Positions 17,136 through 25,230 of a DNA stretch of 64,000 nucleotides are shown piece after piece (the stretch's first letter is position 1; each line of letters begins with the position of its first letter). The translations under genes were made by a program, and so were the position numbers. This DNA comes from Gillisia sp. CAL575 (lineage in GTDB: Bacteria > Bacteroidota > Bacteroidia > Flavobacteriales > Flavobacteriaceae), in assembly GCF_000403785.1 (NCBI RefSeq), contig NZ_APHJ01000019.1, positions 1-64,000 of the forward strand, read 5' to 3'. The notes under the pieces are model-generated. The model had not been told where the DNA came from and searched no databases. It was given only the letters and a program-made list of their open reading frames with translations.

Positions 17136-18389
17136 ATGGAGTTAAAGCGAGTAGTAGTTACAGGCTTAGGAGCCCTTACACCTATTGGTAACAATGTTGA
17201 AGAATATTGGAATGCATTGGTGGCTGGTAAGAGTGGGTGTGCACCTATTACCTATTTCGATGCTGAAAAGTTTAAGACTAAATTCGCTTGTGAACTCAAA
17301 AATTTTAATGCTCTTGATTTTTTCGACCGGAAAGAAGCCAGAAAGTTAGATAGATTTGCGCAATACGCAATTGTTGCGTCAGATGAAGCCATAAAAGACT
17401 CTGGAATAGACCTGAATGTTGTAGACAAACATAGGGTAGGAGTTATTTGGGGAGCAGGAATTGGAGGACTGGAAACATTCCAGGATGAGGTGATCAATTT
17501 CTCTGAGGGAGATGGAACACCACGTTTTAATCCATTTTTTATCCCTAAGATGATTGCAGATATTGCCCCGGGTAATATCTCTATTCGTCATGGTTTTATG
17601 GGAGCGAATTATACAACAGTATCAGCTTGTGCTTCTGCTGCTAATGCTATGTTTGATGCCTTAAATAATATTCGCTTGGGATATAGTGATGTAATTATTT
17701 CAGGTGGATCTGAAGCTGCGGTAACAAAAGCAGGTATGGGAGGATTTAATGCTATGCATGCTCTTTCAACAAGAAATGAAAGTCCCGAAACGGCTTCTAG
17801 ACCTTTTGATGCAACCAGAGATGGTTTTGTATTAGGAGAAGGAGCAGGTGCTTTAGTTTTGGAAGAATATGAACATGCAAAAGCACGAGGAGCAAAGATC
17901 TATGCCGAGTTTATTGGCGGAGGACTTTCTTCTGATGCCTACCACATGACGGCACCTCATCCGGAAGGAATTGGTGTTGTTGCAGTAATGAAGAGTTGTT
18001 TGCAAAATGCAGGATTAAAGCCTGAAGATGTAGACGCAATTAATACTCATGGAACTTCTACCCCTCTAGGAGATGTAGCAGAACTTAAAGCGATTTCCAA
18101 AGTTTTTGGAGCGCATGCAAAGAATATTAATATTAACTCAACAAAATCCATGACAGGTCACCTGTTAGGAGCTGCAGGAGCTATTGAAGCAATTTCTTCA
18201 ATACTTTCTATGAAACATGGAATTATCCCTCCTACGATTAATCATGAACACAAAGATGAAAATATAGATCCAGAATTAAATCTCACTTTGAACAAAGCGC
18301 AAAAACGTGATGTTAAAATAGCAATGAGTAATACTTTTGGATTTGGAGGTCATAACGCATGTGTACTGTTTAAAAAATTAGATGAATAA
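17136..18389 (+). CDS. fabF: 3-oxoacyl-[acyl-carrier-protein] synthase II
   Basis: The condensing enzyme that elongates acyl-ACP with malonyl-ACP. The 417-residue product has the Cys-His-His triad: Cys165 in VSACASAANAM, the His in NTHGTSTPLGD, and the His in NTFGFGGHNAC. It also has the lysine-containing NSTKSMTGHLLGAAGA. The presence of two histidines separates it from FabH. It follows acpP by 16 bases and precedes rnc by 9, consistent with one transcript. Confidence 0.97.
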   Translation: MELKRVVVTGLGALTPIGNNVEEYWNALVAGKSGCAPITYFDAEKFKTKFACELKNFNALDFFDRKEARKLDRFAQYAIVASDEAIKDSGIDLNVVDKHRVGVIWGAGIGGLETFQDEVINFSEGDGTPRFNPFFIPKMIADIAPGNISIRHGFMGANYTTVSACASAANAMFDALNNIRLGYSDVIISGGSEAAVTKAGMGGFNAMHALSTRNESPETASRPFDATRDGFVLGEGAGALVLEEYEHAKARGAKIYAEFIGGGLSSDAYHMTAPHPEGIGVVAVMKSCLQNAGLKPEDVDAINTHGTSTPLGDVAELKAISKVFGAHAKNININSTKSMTGHLLGAAGAIEAISSILSMKHGIIPPTINHEHKDENIDPELNLTLNKAQKRDVKIAMSNTFGFGGHNACVLFKKLDE

Positions 18390-18398
18390 CCTATCGCA

Positions 18399-19133
18399 AT
18401 GAGTGTTATTCGAAACATATTAAATTCCCGTTCTTCTAAAGACGGGAATTTTTTTATAGAAATGCAAAAGATATTAGGCTTTAAGCCTAAGAATATCAAT
18501 TTATACAAAAAAGCATTTACTCATAGATCTTTAAATCAAAAAGACGAAAAAGGAAATGCTATAAATTTTGAACGTTTAGAATTTTTGGGAGATGCTATGC
18601 TTAGTGCAGTTATAGCAGCCTATTTATTTAAGACAGTTCCTGGCGGTAATGAGGGCTATCTTACAAAAATGCGTTCTAAAGTTGTAAGCCGAAAGCATTT
18701 AAATGAATTGGGCAAAGACCTAAATCTAATTGGTCATGTGCAAACGAATATCCCTATAGATCAATTTGGAGCTAACATACACGGAAACCTTTTTGAAGCA
18801 CTTATAGGAGCAATCTACTGGGATCGCGGATATAAGTATTGTAAAAAATTTATATTTGATAGAGTGATCATTCCTTATGTAGATATAGAGCAGCTCGAAG
18901 GACAAGTAATAAGTTACAAAAGCTTGCTTATTGAATGGTGCCAAAAAACTAAGAAAAACTTCAATTATGAGGTTTATGATGATTCCGGTAATGAGGAAAT
19001 GAAACACTTCGCTGTAAAACTTAGAATTGAAGATAAAGTAGTGGCAAAAGCAAGAGCTACTTCAAAAAAGAAGGCTGAAGAAAAGGCGTCTAAAAGAGCC
19101 TATTATGCACTTCAAGCTAAGATAGATAGTTAG
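18399..19133 (+). CDS. rnc: Ribonuclease III
   Basis: A double-stranded-RNA endonuclease for rRNA and mRNA processing, 244 residues. The signature NFERLEFLGDAML, with the metal-binding Glu and Asp, is at about residues 47-60. The second acidic cluster lies in LFEALIGAIYWDRG. A C-terminal double-stranded-RNA-binding domain ends with KKKAEEKASKRAYYALQ. The N-terminus is somewhat longer than in E. coli. It starts 9 bases after fabF. Confidence 0.95.
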   Translation: MSVIRNILNSRSSKDGNFFIEMQKILGFKPKNINLYKKAFTHRSLNQKDEKGNAINFERLEFLGDAMLSAVIAAYLFKTVPGGNEGYLTKMRSKVVSRKHLNELGKDLNLIGHVQTNIPIDQFGANIHGNLFEALIGAIYWDRGYKYCKKFIFDRVIIPYVDIEQLEGQVISYKSLLIEWCQKTKKNFNYEVYDDSGNEEMKHFAVKLRIEDKVVAKARATSKKKAEEKASKRAYYALQAKIDS

Positions 19134-19243
19134 TAATGAATGGCTTCATACTATAACGTTTTCGTAATTATTTCGCAAAAAAGGTTCTAATTTCCTTAGA
19201 ATTCTGTATTCTTATCCTATCTTTATCATTAAAGATTAAGAGT

Positions 19244-19729
19244 ATGTTATCCCATAAATTGCTTTTGGATGATGTAGAGGATAGTTTTCATTTATTGGCC
19301 ATACATAGTCCTTTAGAGGAATTTAAAATAGCCTTTCTTTTGAATACCAATCTGCAATTAAGCCTTAGACGTGCTCCTTATGATGTAGATTTTAATCACG
19401 GAGAGATACAGGCTTTATATCCGCTATTTTCTTTTAAAGAGCCAGCCAAGTATCGTACATATTACTTGTTCAAAAACAAGTATAAGGGATCTGTGAAAAA
19501 GGTTATAAGTTCGGGGTCGTTATTTGTAGAAGAAGAAATTTCTACTCAGCTCACGTACTTAATTCCAGAGTATAGAAAAGTAGATTATTTTTTAAAAATA
19601 GAAGATGATCTGGAGGAAGAGCATATTCAGGATCTTTTGAATGCCATTAGTAGGATTCCAAGAGTTATTACAACATATATAGTTGATGTAAATCAGCTAA
19701 AATCAAGAAACAATTTAATTGTAGATTAA
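19244..19729 (+). CDS. IPExxxVDY family protein (function unknown)
   Basis: A 161-residue cytoplasmic protein of a family named after its own motif, seen here as LIPEYRKVDYFLKI at about residues 106-119. The family is found in Bacteroidota and, as far as I recall, has no assigned function. There is no signal peptide, membrane helix or known catalytic motif. Its stop codon overlaps the pyk start (TAATG), so translation of the two is probably coupled. That coupling suggests, without proving, a role tied to pyruvate kinase or glycolytic flux. Confidence 0.85.
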   Translation: MLSHKLLLDDVEDSFHLLAIHSPLEEFKIAFLLNTNLQLSLRRAPYDVDFNHGEIQALYPLFSFKEPAKYRTYYLFKNKYKGSVKKVISSGSLFVEEEISTQLTYLIPEYRKVDYFLKIEDDLEEEHIQDLLNAISRIPRVITTYIVDVNQLKSRNNLIVD

Positions 19730-21159
19730 TGCCAGCAAATAAAAGAACAAAAATTGTAGCCACATTAGGACCAGCAACTAGCGAAAAATCTGTTTTAAAA
19801 GATATGCTAGAAGCAGGAGTAAATGTGTTCAGAGTAAATTTTTCGCATGCAGATTATGAAGATGTGAAGGAACGTATCCAAATGATTCGTGAGCTTAATG
19901 AAGAATTTGGTTATGCCGCGGCGATACTTGCCGATCTCCAAGGCCCTAAATTAAGGGTTGGAAAAATGAAGGAGGAAGTGGTGGTAAACCCTGGAGACCA
20001 AATCATTTTTGCCACAGGAAAAGAGTTTAAAGGAACCAAATCTCGTGTTTATATGAACTACGAGCAATTTCCAAGAGACGTACAACCAGGGGAACGTATT
20101 TTACTGGATGATGGAAAGTTGATGTTTGAAATTGTAAGCACTAACAAAACAGATGAAGTGGTTGCGAAAGTAATCCAAGGAGGTCCCTTAAAATCTAAAA
20201 AGGGGGTGAATCTTCCGAACACTAAAATTTCACTTCCCGCATTAACTGAAAAAGATATAAAAGATGCAATTTTCGCTTGTGAATTAGAGGTGGATTGGAT
20301 TGCGCTCTCTTTTGTGAGGAACGCTGAAGATTTAATGGAATTACAAGAATTGATCAAGAAACACAGTGATCATAAAATTCCAATTATAGCTAAGATTGAA
20401 AAGCCTGAAGGCGTAGAAAATATAGATAAAATTGTAGCTTATTGCGACGGACTGATGGTGGCCCGTGGAGATTTAGGTGTAGAAATTCCTGCACAAGAGG
20501 TTCCGCTTATTCAAAAGCAATTAGTATTAATTGCTAAAAAGGCAAGAATTCCAGTGATCATCGCAACCCAAATGATGGAAACCATGATTACAAGCCTTAC
20601 TCCTACAAGAGCAGAGGTTAACGATGTGGCAAACTCTGTTATGGATGGTGCAGATGCGGTAATGCTAAGTGGAGAGACTTCAGTTGGAAATTACCCGGTA
20701 CAGGTTATTGAGAAAATGACACAGATTATTAAGAGTGTAGAAAACTCACCACTTATTAAAGTGCCACATGATCCTCCGCATGTAAGAACAAAAAGATATA
20801 TCACAAAATCTATTTGTTTCCACGCAGCAATAATGGCTAATGAAATTAAAGCTAAAGCAATATGTACACTTACAAATAGTGGTTATACGGCATTTCAAAT
20901 TTCAGCATGGCGTCCAGAATCAACTATTTTGGTATTTACTTCTAACCATAGAATATTATCTCAATTAAGTTTATTATGGGGAGTAAAAGCTTTCTACTAT
21001 GATAAATTTGGCAGTACAGATGAAACTATAGAAGACATTAACAAGATAGCAAGTGATAATGGATATGCAGATAAAGGAGATTTTCTAATCAACCTTGCAT
21101 CTATGCCTATTGCAAATCGCGGAATGGTAAATACCTTGAGAATTTCTGAAATAGAATAA
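19729..21159 (+). CDS. pyk: Pyruvate kinase
   Basis: Converts phosphoenolpyruvate and ADP to pyruvate and ATP, the last glycolytic step. The 476-residue product has the usual A-B-A-C domain order. It starts KIVATLGPAT with the nearby NFSHADYED, has the active-site lysine region IIAKIEKPEGVENI, the metal site MVARGDLGVEIP, and the TQMMETMI helix. The C domain has no obvious extra C-terminal extension. Its start codon shares a base with the preceding gene's stop codon, and a strong hairpin follows. Confidence 0.97.
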   Translation: MPANKRTKIVATLGPATSEKSVLKDMLEAGVNVFRVNFSHADYEDVKERIQMIRELNEEFGYAAAILADLQGPKLRVGKMKEEVVVNPGDQIIFATGKEFKGTKSRVYMNYEQFPRDVQPGERILLDDGKLMFEIVSTNKTDEVVAKVIQGGPLKSKKGVNLPNTKISLPALTEKDIKDAIFACELEVDWIALSFVRNAEDLMELQELIKKHSDHKIPIIAKIEKPEGVENIDKIVAYCDGLMVARGDLGVEIPAQEVPLIQKQLVLIAKKARIPVIIATQMMETMITSLTPTRAEVNDVANSVMDGADAVMLSGETSVGNYPVQVIEKMTQIIKSVENSPLIKVPHDPPHVRTKRYITKSICFHAAIMANEIKAKAICTLTNSGYTAFQISAWRPESTILVFTSNHRILSQLSLLWGVKAFYYDKFGSTDETIEDINKIASDNGYADKGDFLINLASMPIANRGMVNTLRISEIE

Positions 21160-21177
21160 AAATTTTATACATATTTT

Positions 21178-21224
21178 TAGCCACGAGTTCACAAGTGCTT
21201 TTTTGTGTACTTGTGGCTATTTTA
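21178..21224. terminator. Terminator between pyk and dinB
   Basis: AGCCAC...GTGGCT forms an extended stem of about 14 bp with one G-U pair and one mismatch, around a T-rich loop, followed by ATTTTATT. It sits between convergent genes and probably serves both. Confidence 0.7.
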
Positions 21225-21240
21225 TTGAAGAAATACCCAG

Positions 21241-22341
21241 TTAGAAATCAAACTTTAACTGTACCGCAATTTCCTTCTCATTGTTCTGTTCTTCCTTTTT
21301 CACTGTATTTAAGTTAGAAAGTGTAATCCCCAAAAGACGAACAGAATTCTTCATTTTCTCCTGAAATAATAGCTCCTTCGCTGTATCTAAAATAATATCT
21401 TGTGAAGCTATAAAATAGGACAAAGTCTTGCTTCTGGTTTGCAGAGTAAAATCACTGTATTTTATTTTTAGTGTAACAGTTTTTCCAGCTACTTTACTTC
21501 TTTTTAATCTACGCTCGATTTCTTCGGCTATATTCTCTAAGCGCTCCATCATAAAGATCTCTGAAGCAATATTTTCATTAAAAGTCCTTTCCGCACCAAG
21601 AGATTTCCTAATCCTATCTGCCTTTACTTCACTAGTGTGAAAACCACGTACCACATTGTAATAATATCTTCCGCTTTTTCCAAAGTTCTCTGTTAGAAAC
21701 TCTTCAGATTTTTCTTTTAATTGAATTCCCTTAAAGATGCCTAATAGGTACATTTTCTCGGCAGTTACTTTTCCTACACCATAGAATTTCCTAATCTGAA
21801 GTTGCTCCAAAAACTCTTCAACCTCCTCTGGGTTTACCGTTTTTTGGCCGTTTGGTTTATTAATGTCACTGGCGACTTTCGCAATAAATTTGTTAATAGA
21901 AATTCCTGCAGAAGCATTTAGCCCTGTTTTTTCTTTGATCTTTTCCCGAATCTCTTTTGCAATTAAAGAGGCACTTGGAATCCCTTTTTTATTTTCAGTA
22001 ACATCTAAATAAGCTTCATCTAAAGAAAGAGGTTCCACCATATCTGTATATTCTAAAAAAATGGCTCTAATTTGATTGGAGATATCTTTATACCTATCAA
22101 ATCTAGGTTTTACAAAGATAAGCTGGGGGCAATTGCGCTTTGCAATCACGCTACTCATAGCGCTTTTTACTCCAAATTTCCGAGCTTCGTAACTTGCTGC
22201 GGCAACAACCCCTCTATCCGAGCTCCCTCCAACAGCAATTGGTTTGTCCCGTAAATCGGGATTATCTAATTGCTCTACAGATGCGTAAAACGCATCCATA
22301 TCTATATGAATTATCTTTCGAATTGGGAACTGGGTTTTCAC
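21241..22341 (-). CDS. dinB: DNA polymerase IV (Y family)
   Basis: An error-prone translesion polymerase of 366 residues. The first catalytic aspartate is in IIHIDMDAFYASVEQ, and the second acidic pair in SLDEAYLDVT. The steric region ASYEARKFGVKSAMSS and the helix-hairpin-helix near FYGVGKVTAEKMY are typical, and the little-finger domain follows. The start is GTG at 22341, since the conserved first strand begins ten residues later. A TAAATTTG promoter box ends only four bases before this codon, so the mRNA may be leaderless. I saw no LexA-type operator. Confidence 0.95.
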   Translation of the reverse strand: MKTQFPIRKIIHIDMDAFYASVEQLDNPDLRDKPIAVGGSSDRGVVAAASYEARKFGVKSAMSSVIAKRNCPQLIFVKPRFDRYKDISNQIRAIFLEYTDMVEPLSLDEAYLDVTENKKGIPSASLIAKEIREKIKEKTGLNASAGISINKFIAKVASDINKPNGQKTVNPEEVEEFLEQLQIRKFYGVGKVTAEKMYLLGIFKGIQLKEKSEEFLTENFGKSGRYYYNVVRGFHTSEVKADRIRKSLGAERTFNENIASEIFMMERLENIAEEIERRLKRSKVAGKTVTLKIKYSDFTLQTRSKTLSYFIASQDIILDTAKELLFQEKMKNSVRLLGITLSNLNTVKKEEQNNEKEIAVQLKFDF

Positions 22342-22345
22342 GATA

Positions 22346-22353
22346 CAAATTTA
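22346..22353 (-). promoter_or_regulatory. Putative dinB -7 box, four bases before the start codon
   Basis: TAAATTTG on the minus strand is followed by TATC and then GTG. If it is used, transcription would begin at or next to the start codon. The same spacing occurs at two other genes in the window. Confidence 0.45.
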
Positions 22354-22421
22354 AGTAAACTTGAACAGCTCGGTATAAAGTATTAATATTAACTATGGAT
22401 ATCGAATAGTTCTGAATCTGC

Positions 22422-22429
22422 TATCTTTG
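22422..22429 (+). promoter_or_regulatory. Candidate -7 box upstream of the NAD(P)-binding protein gene
   Basis: TATCTTTG matches TAnnTTTG, but it lies 120 bases before the ATG at 22550 and has no TTTG at 19 bases. It is offered as the best candidate in this gap only. Confidence 0.25.
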
Positions 22430-22549
22430 AAGTATCAATATATTTAATGAATAATCAAATGGCTTAGCCTAGTTTTACTTATTAGCTATTGAAACAATTT
22501 GCGCATCACGCTTTATTATAATTGTGAAAAAATCAAAGAAATTAATATT

Positions 22550-23206
22550 ATGAAAACAGCGATATTATTAGGAGCAACGGGACTAACGGGAGGTTATTTA
22601 TTAAAAATTCTGCTGAATGATCCTAACTACAGCAAGGTGAAGGTGTTTTCTAGATCTAGTGTTGGGTTGGAGCATGAAAAACTGGAAGAGCATTTGGTAG
22701 ATTTAATGAAGCTAGAAGATTATAAAGAAAGTTTTAATGCAGATGAAGTATACTGTTGTATTGGTACAACTAAAAGTCAAACACCAGATAAGAAAACTTA
22801 TAAAAAAATTGACTTCGGGATTCCGGTGACTGCAGCTAAGATTTGTAGAGAAAATAAAATAGACACTTTCTTGGTGATCTCTGCACTAGGAGCAGATGCA
22901 AACAGCGGTGTTTTTTATAATAAAGTGAAAGGAGAGATGCAGCATGAAGTACTGGAACAAGGCATTGCTCACACTTATATTTTTCAGCCCTCATTAATTG
23001 CTGGAGACAGAGAAGAGGAAAGGTTTTTTGAGAATCTAGCCATTAAGGGAATGAAGGTTTTTAATAACCTATTGGTTGGTTCCTTGAAAAAATACAGGTC
23101 TATTTCACCTGAAACTATTGCAAAAGCAATGCATAATTGCGCAAACGCTGGCTATTCTAAAATATTGATCGAATCTGATGAAATTCAGAAATTAGCTTCA
23201 GAATAA
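22550..23206 (+). CDS. NAD(P)H-binding protein, atypical short-chain dehydrogenase (TIP30/HTATIP2-like)
   Basis: A 218-residue Rossmann-fold protein. The nucleotide-binding motif ILLGATGLTGGYLL begins at residue 5, and the segment VYCCIGTTKSQTPDKKTYKKID resembles the HTATIP2/TIP30-like atypical SDR group. A catalytic Tyr-x3-Lys is not clear: the VFYNKVKGEMQ segment is the nearest equivalent (YNKVK). The start is the ATG at 22550, because the upstream frame opens with TTG and adds a non-conserved extension. The CYTH-domain gene follows 12 bases later, probably in the same transcript. Its substrate is unknown. Confidence 0.85.
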   Translation: MKTAILLGATGLTGGYLLKILLNDPNYSKVKVFSRSSVGLEHEKLEEHLVDLMKLEDYKESFNADEVYCCIGTTKSQTPDKKTYKKIDFGIPVTAAKICRENKIDTFLVISALGADANSGVFYNKVKGEMQHEVLEQGIAHTYIFQPSLIAGDREEERFFENLAIKGMKVFNNLLVGSLKKYRSISPETIAKAMHNCANAGYSKILIESDEIQKLASE

Positions 23207-23218
23207 TTCTAGAAATTT

Positions 23219-23692
23219 ATGATAGAAATTGAACGAAAATTTTTAGTGACTTCAGAACAATTTAAAACTGAAGCATTTAAAAGTTCAGAAATAAAACAAG
23301 GCTATTTAAACTCACACCCAGAAAGAACTACAAGAATTCGTGTTCTTGATAAAGAAGCATTCATCACAATTAAAGGGAAATCTTCTGATAGTGGATTATC
23401 AAGGTTTGAGTGGGAAAAAGAAATTGCGGTAGATGAAGCCGTGGAGCTTTTAAAACTTTGCGAGCCAGGAGCTATTGAAAAAGTTAGGTATTTAGTAAAA
23501 TCTGATGAATTCACTTTCGAAATAGATGAATTTTTTGGAGAGAATGAAGGTCTCGTAATGGCAGAAATTGAATTGCTTTCTGAGGAAGATACTTTTGAAA
23601 AACCGAGTTGGCTAGGAGAAGAAGTGACAGGAGATCATCGATATTATAATTCTCAATTAAGTAAAAACCCTTTCAAAAATTGGAATAAATAA
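23219..23692 (+). CDS. CYTH domain protein (triphosphate tunnel metalloenzyme)
   Basis: A 157-residue protein with the CYTH signature ExExK at residues 3-7 (EIERK) and alternating charged strands (RIRVLDKEAFITIKG, FEWEKEIAVDEA, FEIDEFFGENEGLVMAEIEL) that line a triphosphate-binding tunnel. Bacterial relatives hydrolyse inorganic triphosphate or thiamine triphosphate, and a few are class IV adenylate cyclases. The small size and isolated domain favour a triphosphatase, which is inference. It follows the NAD(P)-binding gene by 12 bases. Confidence 0.88.
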   Translation: MIEIERKFLVTSEQFKTEAFKSSEIKQGYLNSHPERTTRIRVLDKEAFITIKGKSSDSGLSRFEWEKEIAVDEAVELLKLCEPGAIEKVRYLVKSDEFTFEIDEFFGENEGLVMAEIELLSEEDTFEKPSWLGEEVTGDHRYYNSQLSKNPFKNWNK

Positions 23693-23735
23693 AACACATT
23701 TTGAAAGGGAAGCGAGAAAAGCAGAAAATTGAATT

Positions 23736-23777
23736 AAAAAAATGAAGCCTGAAGTTTTAAACCTCAGGCTTCATTTC
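23736..23777. terminator. Bidirectional terminator between the CYTH gene and the efflux operon
   Basis: AATGAAGCCTGA and its complement form a long stem around a short A/T loop, with an A run on the left that reads as a seven-T tract on the minus strand. It most likely ends the minus-strand RND efflux operon and can also serve the plus-strand CYTH gene. Confidence 0.8.
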
Positions 23778-23801
23778 CAACAACTAACTAACTATTTTTT
23801 C

Positions 23802-25208
23802 TTATTGCCACCCGCCACCTAAGGCGCGATACAGTTCTACAACTGCTGCTAATTGGTTAAAACGAGCATCTATTAAATTAAGTTGAGAATTAAGACTATT
23901 CTGTCGGGCAATGATCACTTCTAAATAATTTGCAAGACCATTATCTAATAATTCTTCTGAATACTTTGTAGCATCTGTATATGCTTCAAATTCCATAATT
24001 TTTACTTCTATCTTATCTGTATTAAATTGATAAGCATACAATGCATCTGAAACTTCTTTCCCTGCATTTAATAGGGCAAACTGAAAATTAAGTTTTGCCT
24101 GTTCTTGTCTGGCTTTAGAAACCTCGTATTCGGTTCTAATTCTTCTCTTATTTAATAAAGGTTGAGCCAGAGATCCTACTAAATTAGCGAAAAGAGAATT
24201 TACATCGAAAAGCTTTTCTACATCCAGACTCTGCAAACCACCTGTTGCGGTAAGTTGCAAAGATGGATAGAAATTACTTCTAGCCACGTTGGTAAGCTCG
24301 AAGGCATTAATTAAATTATATTCGGCTTCCTTGAGGTCTGGGCGATTCTTTAATAATTCTGCAGGAACGCCAGTATTTAAATCTGTGGTTATTTCCTGCT
24401 CATTTAAAGAAGTTCTTTCTTTTCCTTGAGGTGCCTCACCTAATAATATAGATAAAGAGTTTTCTTGAAGTCTTATCTGGTTTTCTATATCCAGTAATAA
24501 GGCTTGTGCAGTGTATAGCTGTGCTTCGGTTTGTTTAACGCCAACTTCAGTTAAACTCCCAGCATCTTTAAGTGCTATAGTGGTCTCTAAAGCTTCCTCT
24601 CGAGCCTCTATAGTTTCCATGGTCACTAAGCGCTGTTCGTCCAATGCCAATAATTGATAATAAGTTGTAGCAATATCTGAAATCAATCTAGTTTTTATAG
24701 TTTGATGTGCTGCTACACTCTGAAGGTAGGAAGCATCAAAAGCTCTAGAATTGCTTCTTATTTTCCCCCAGAGATCTGCTTCCCAGGAAAGATTTCCGGT
24801 TGCTTCATATTGGGTAATACTTTCATTGAAAAAAGAGCCAAACTGACTGTTTTTAGACAAGATTTGATGATTTACACTTGCCCCCAATCCCAAAGTTGGA
24901 AGGTATCCGGCTTTTCCCTGCTTTACATAAGCCTCGGCTGCAATAATTTGTTGCAATGCAATACGCACATCTAAATTATTTTGAAGTCCTTTTTCAATAT
25001 AAGAATCAAGAATAGGATCTGTAAAGAGTTCTCTCCAGGAAACCTCAGCCATGCTTAAGCTATCTTGCGGAAGCTCATCTGTCCTGAAAAGATTTTTATC
25101 TGGTATAATATCTTCGCTTCTATTGTAATCTTTAGCTACAAAACAGGATTGAAGGCTTAAAGCAACCATCCCAACCAGCAGGAATTTCGATTTATATAAT
25201 AATTTCAT
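23802..25208 (-). CDS. RND efflux outer-membrane factor (TolC/NodT-like lipoprotein)
   Basis: The outer-membrane channel of a tripartite drug exporter, 468 residues. The N-terminus is a lipoprotein signal with the lipobox LQSC (Cys22), as in the NodT subgroup. The two OEP repeats are rich in coiled-coil helices, with VDIRIALQQIIAAEAYVKQGKAG-like and NLVARSNFYPSLQLTAT-like segments. It ends with the family's typical LYRALGGGW. It is the last of the four genes in the operon and starts 22 bases after the permease. Confidence 0.93.
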   Translation of the reverse strand: MKLLYKSKFLLVGMVALSLQSCFVAKDYNRSEDIIPDKNLFRTDELPQDSLSMAEVSWRELFTDPILDSYIEKGLQNNLDVRIALQQIIAAEAYVKQGKAGYLPTLGLGASVNHQILSKNSQFGSFFNESITQYEATGNLSWEADLWGKIRSNSRAFDASYLQSVAAHQTIKTRLISDIATTYYQLLALDEQRLVTMETIEAREEALETTIALKDAGSLTEVGVKQTEAQLYTAQALLLDIENQIRLQENSLSILLGEAPQGKERTSLNEQEITTDLNTGVPAELLKNRPDLKEAEYNLINAFELTNVARSNFYPSLQLTATGGLQSLDVEKLFDVNSLFANLVGSLAQPLLNKRRIRTEYEVSKARQEQAKLNFQFALLNAGKEVSDALYAYQFNTDKIEVKIMEFEAYTDATKYSEELLDNGLANYLEVIIARQNSLNSQLNLIDARFNQLAAVVELYRALGGGWQ

Positions 25209-25230
25209 TGTATTAAATTTCTTGTTGTTA

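Noticed and set aside
24702-24974. Plus-strand frame opposite the TolC-like gene
   Set aside because: It is opposite a complete outer-membrane factor with full family motifs, and its own translation shows no recognisable feature.
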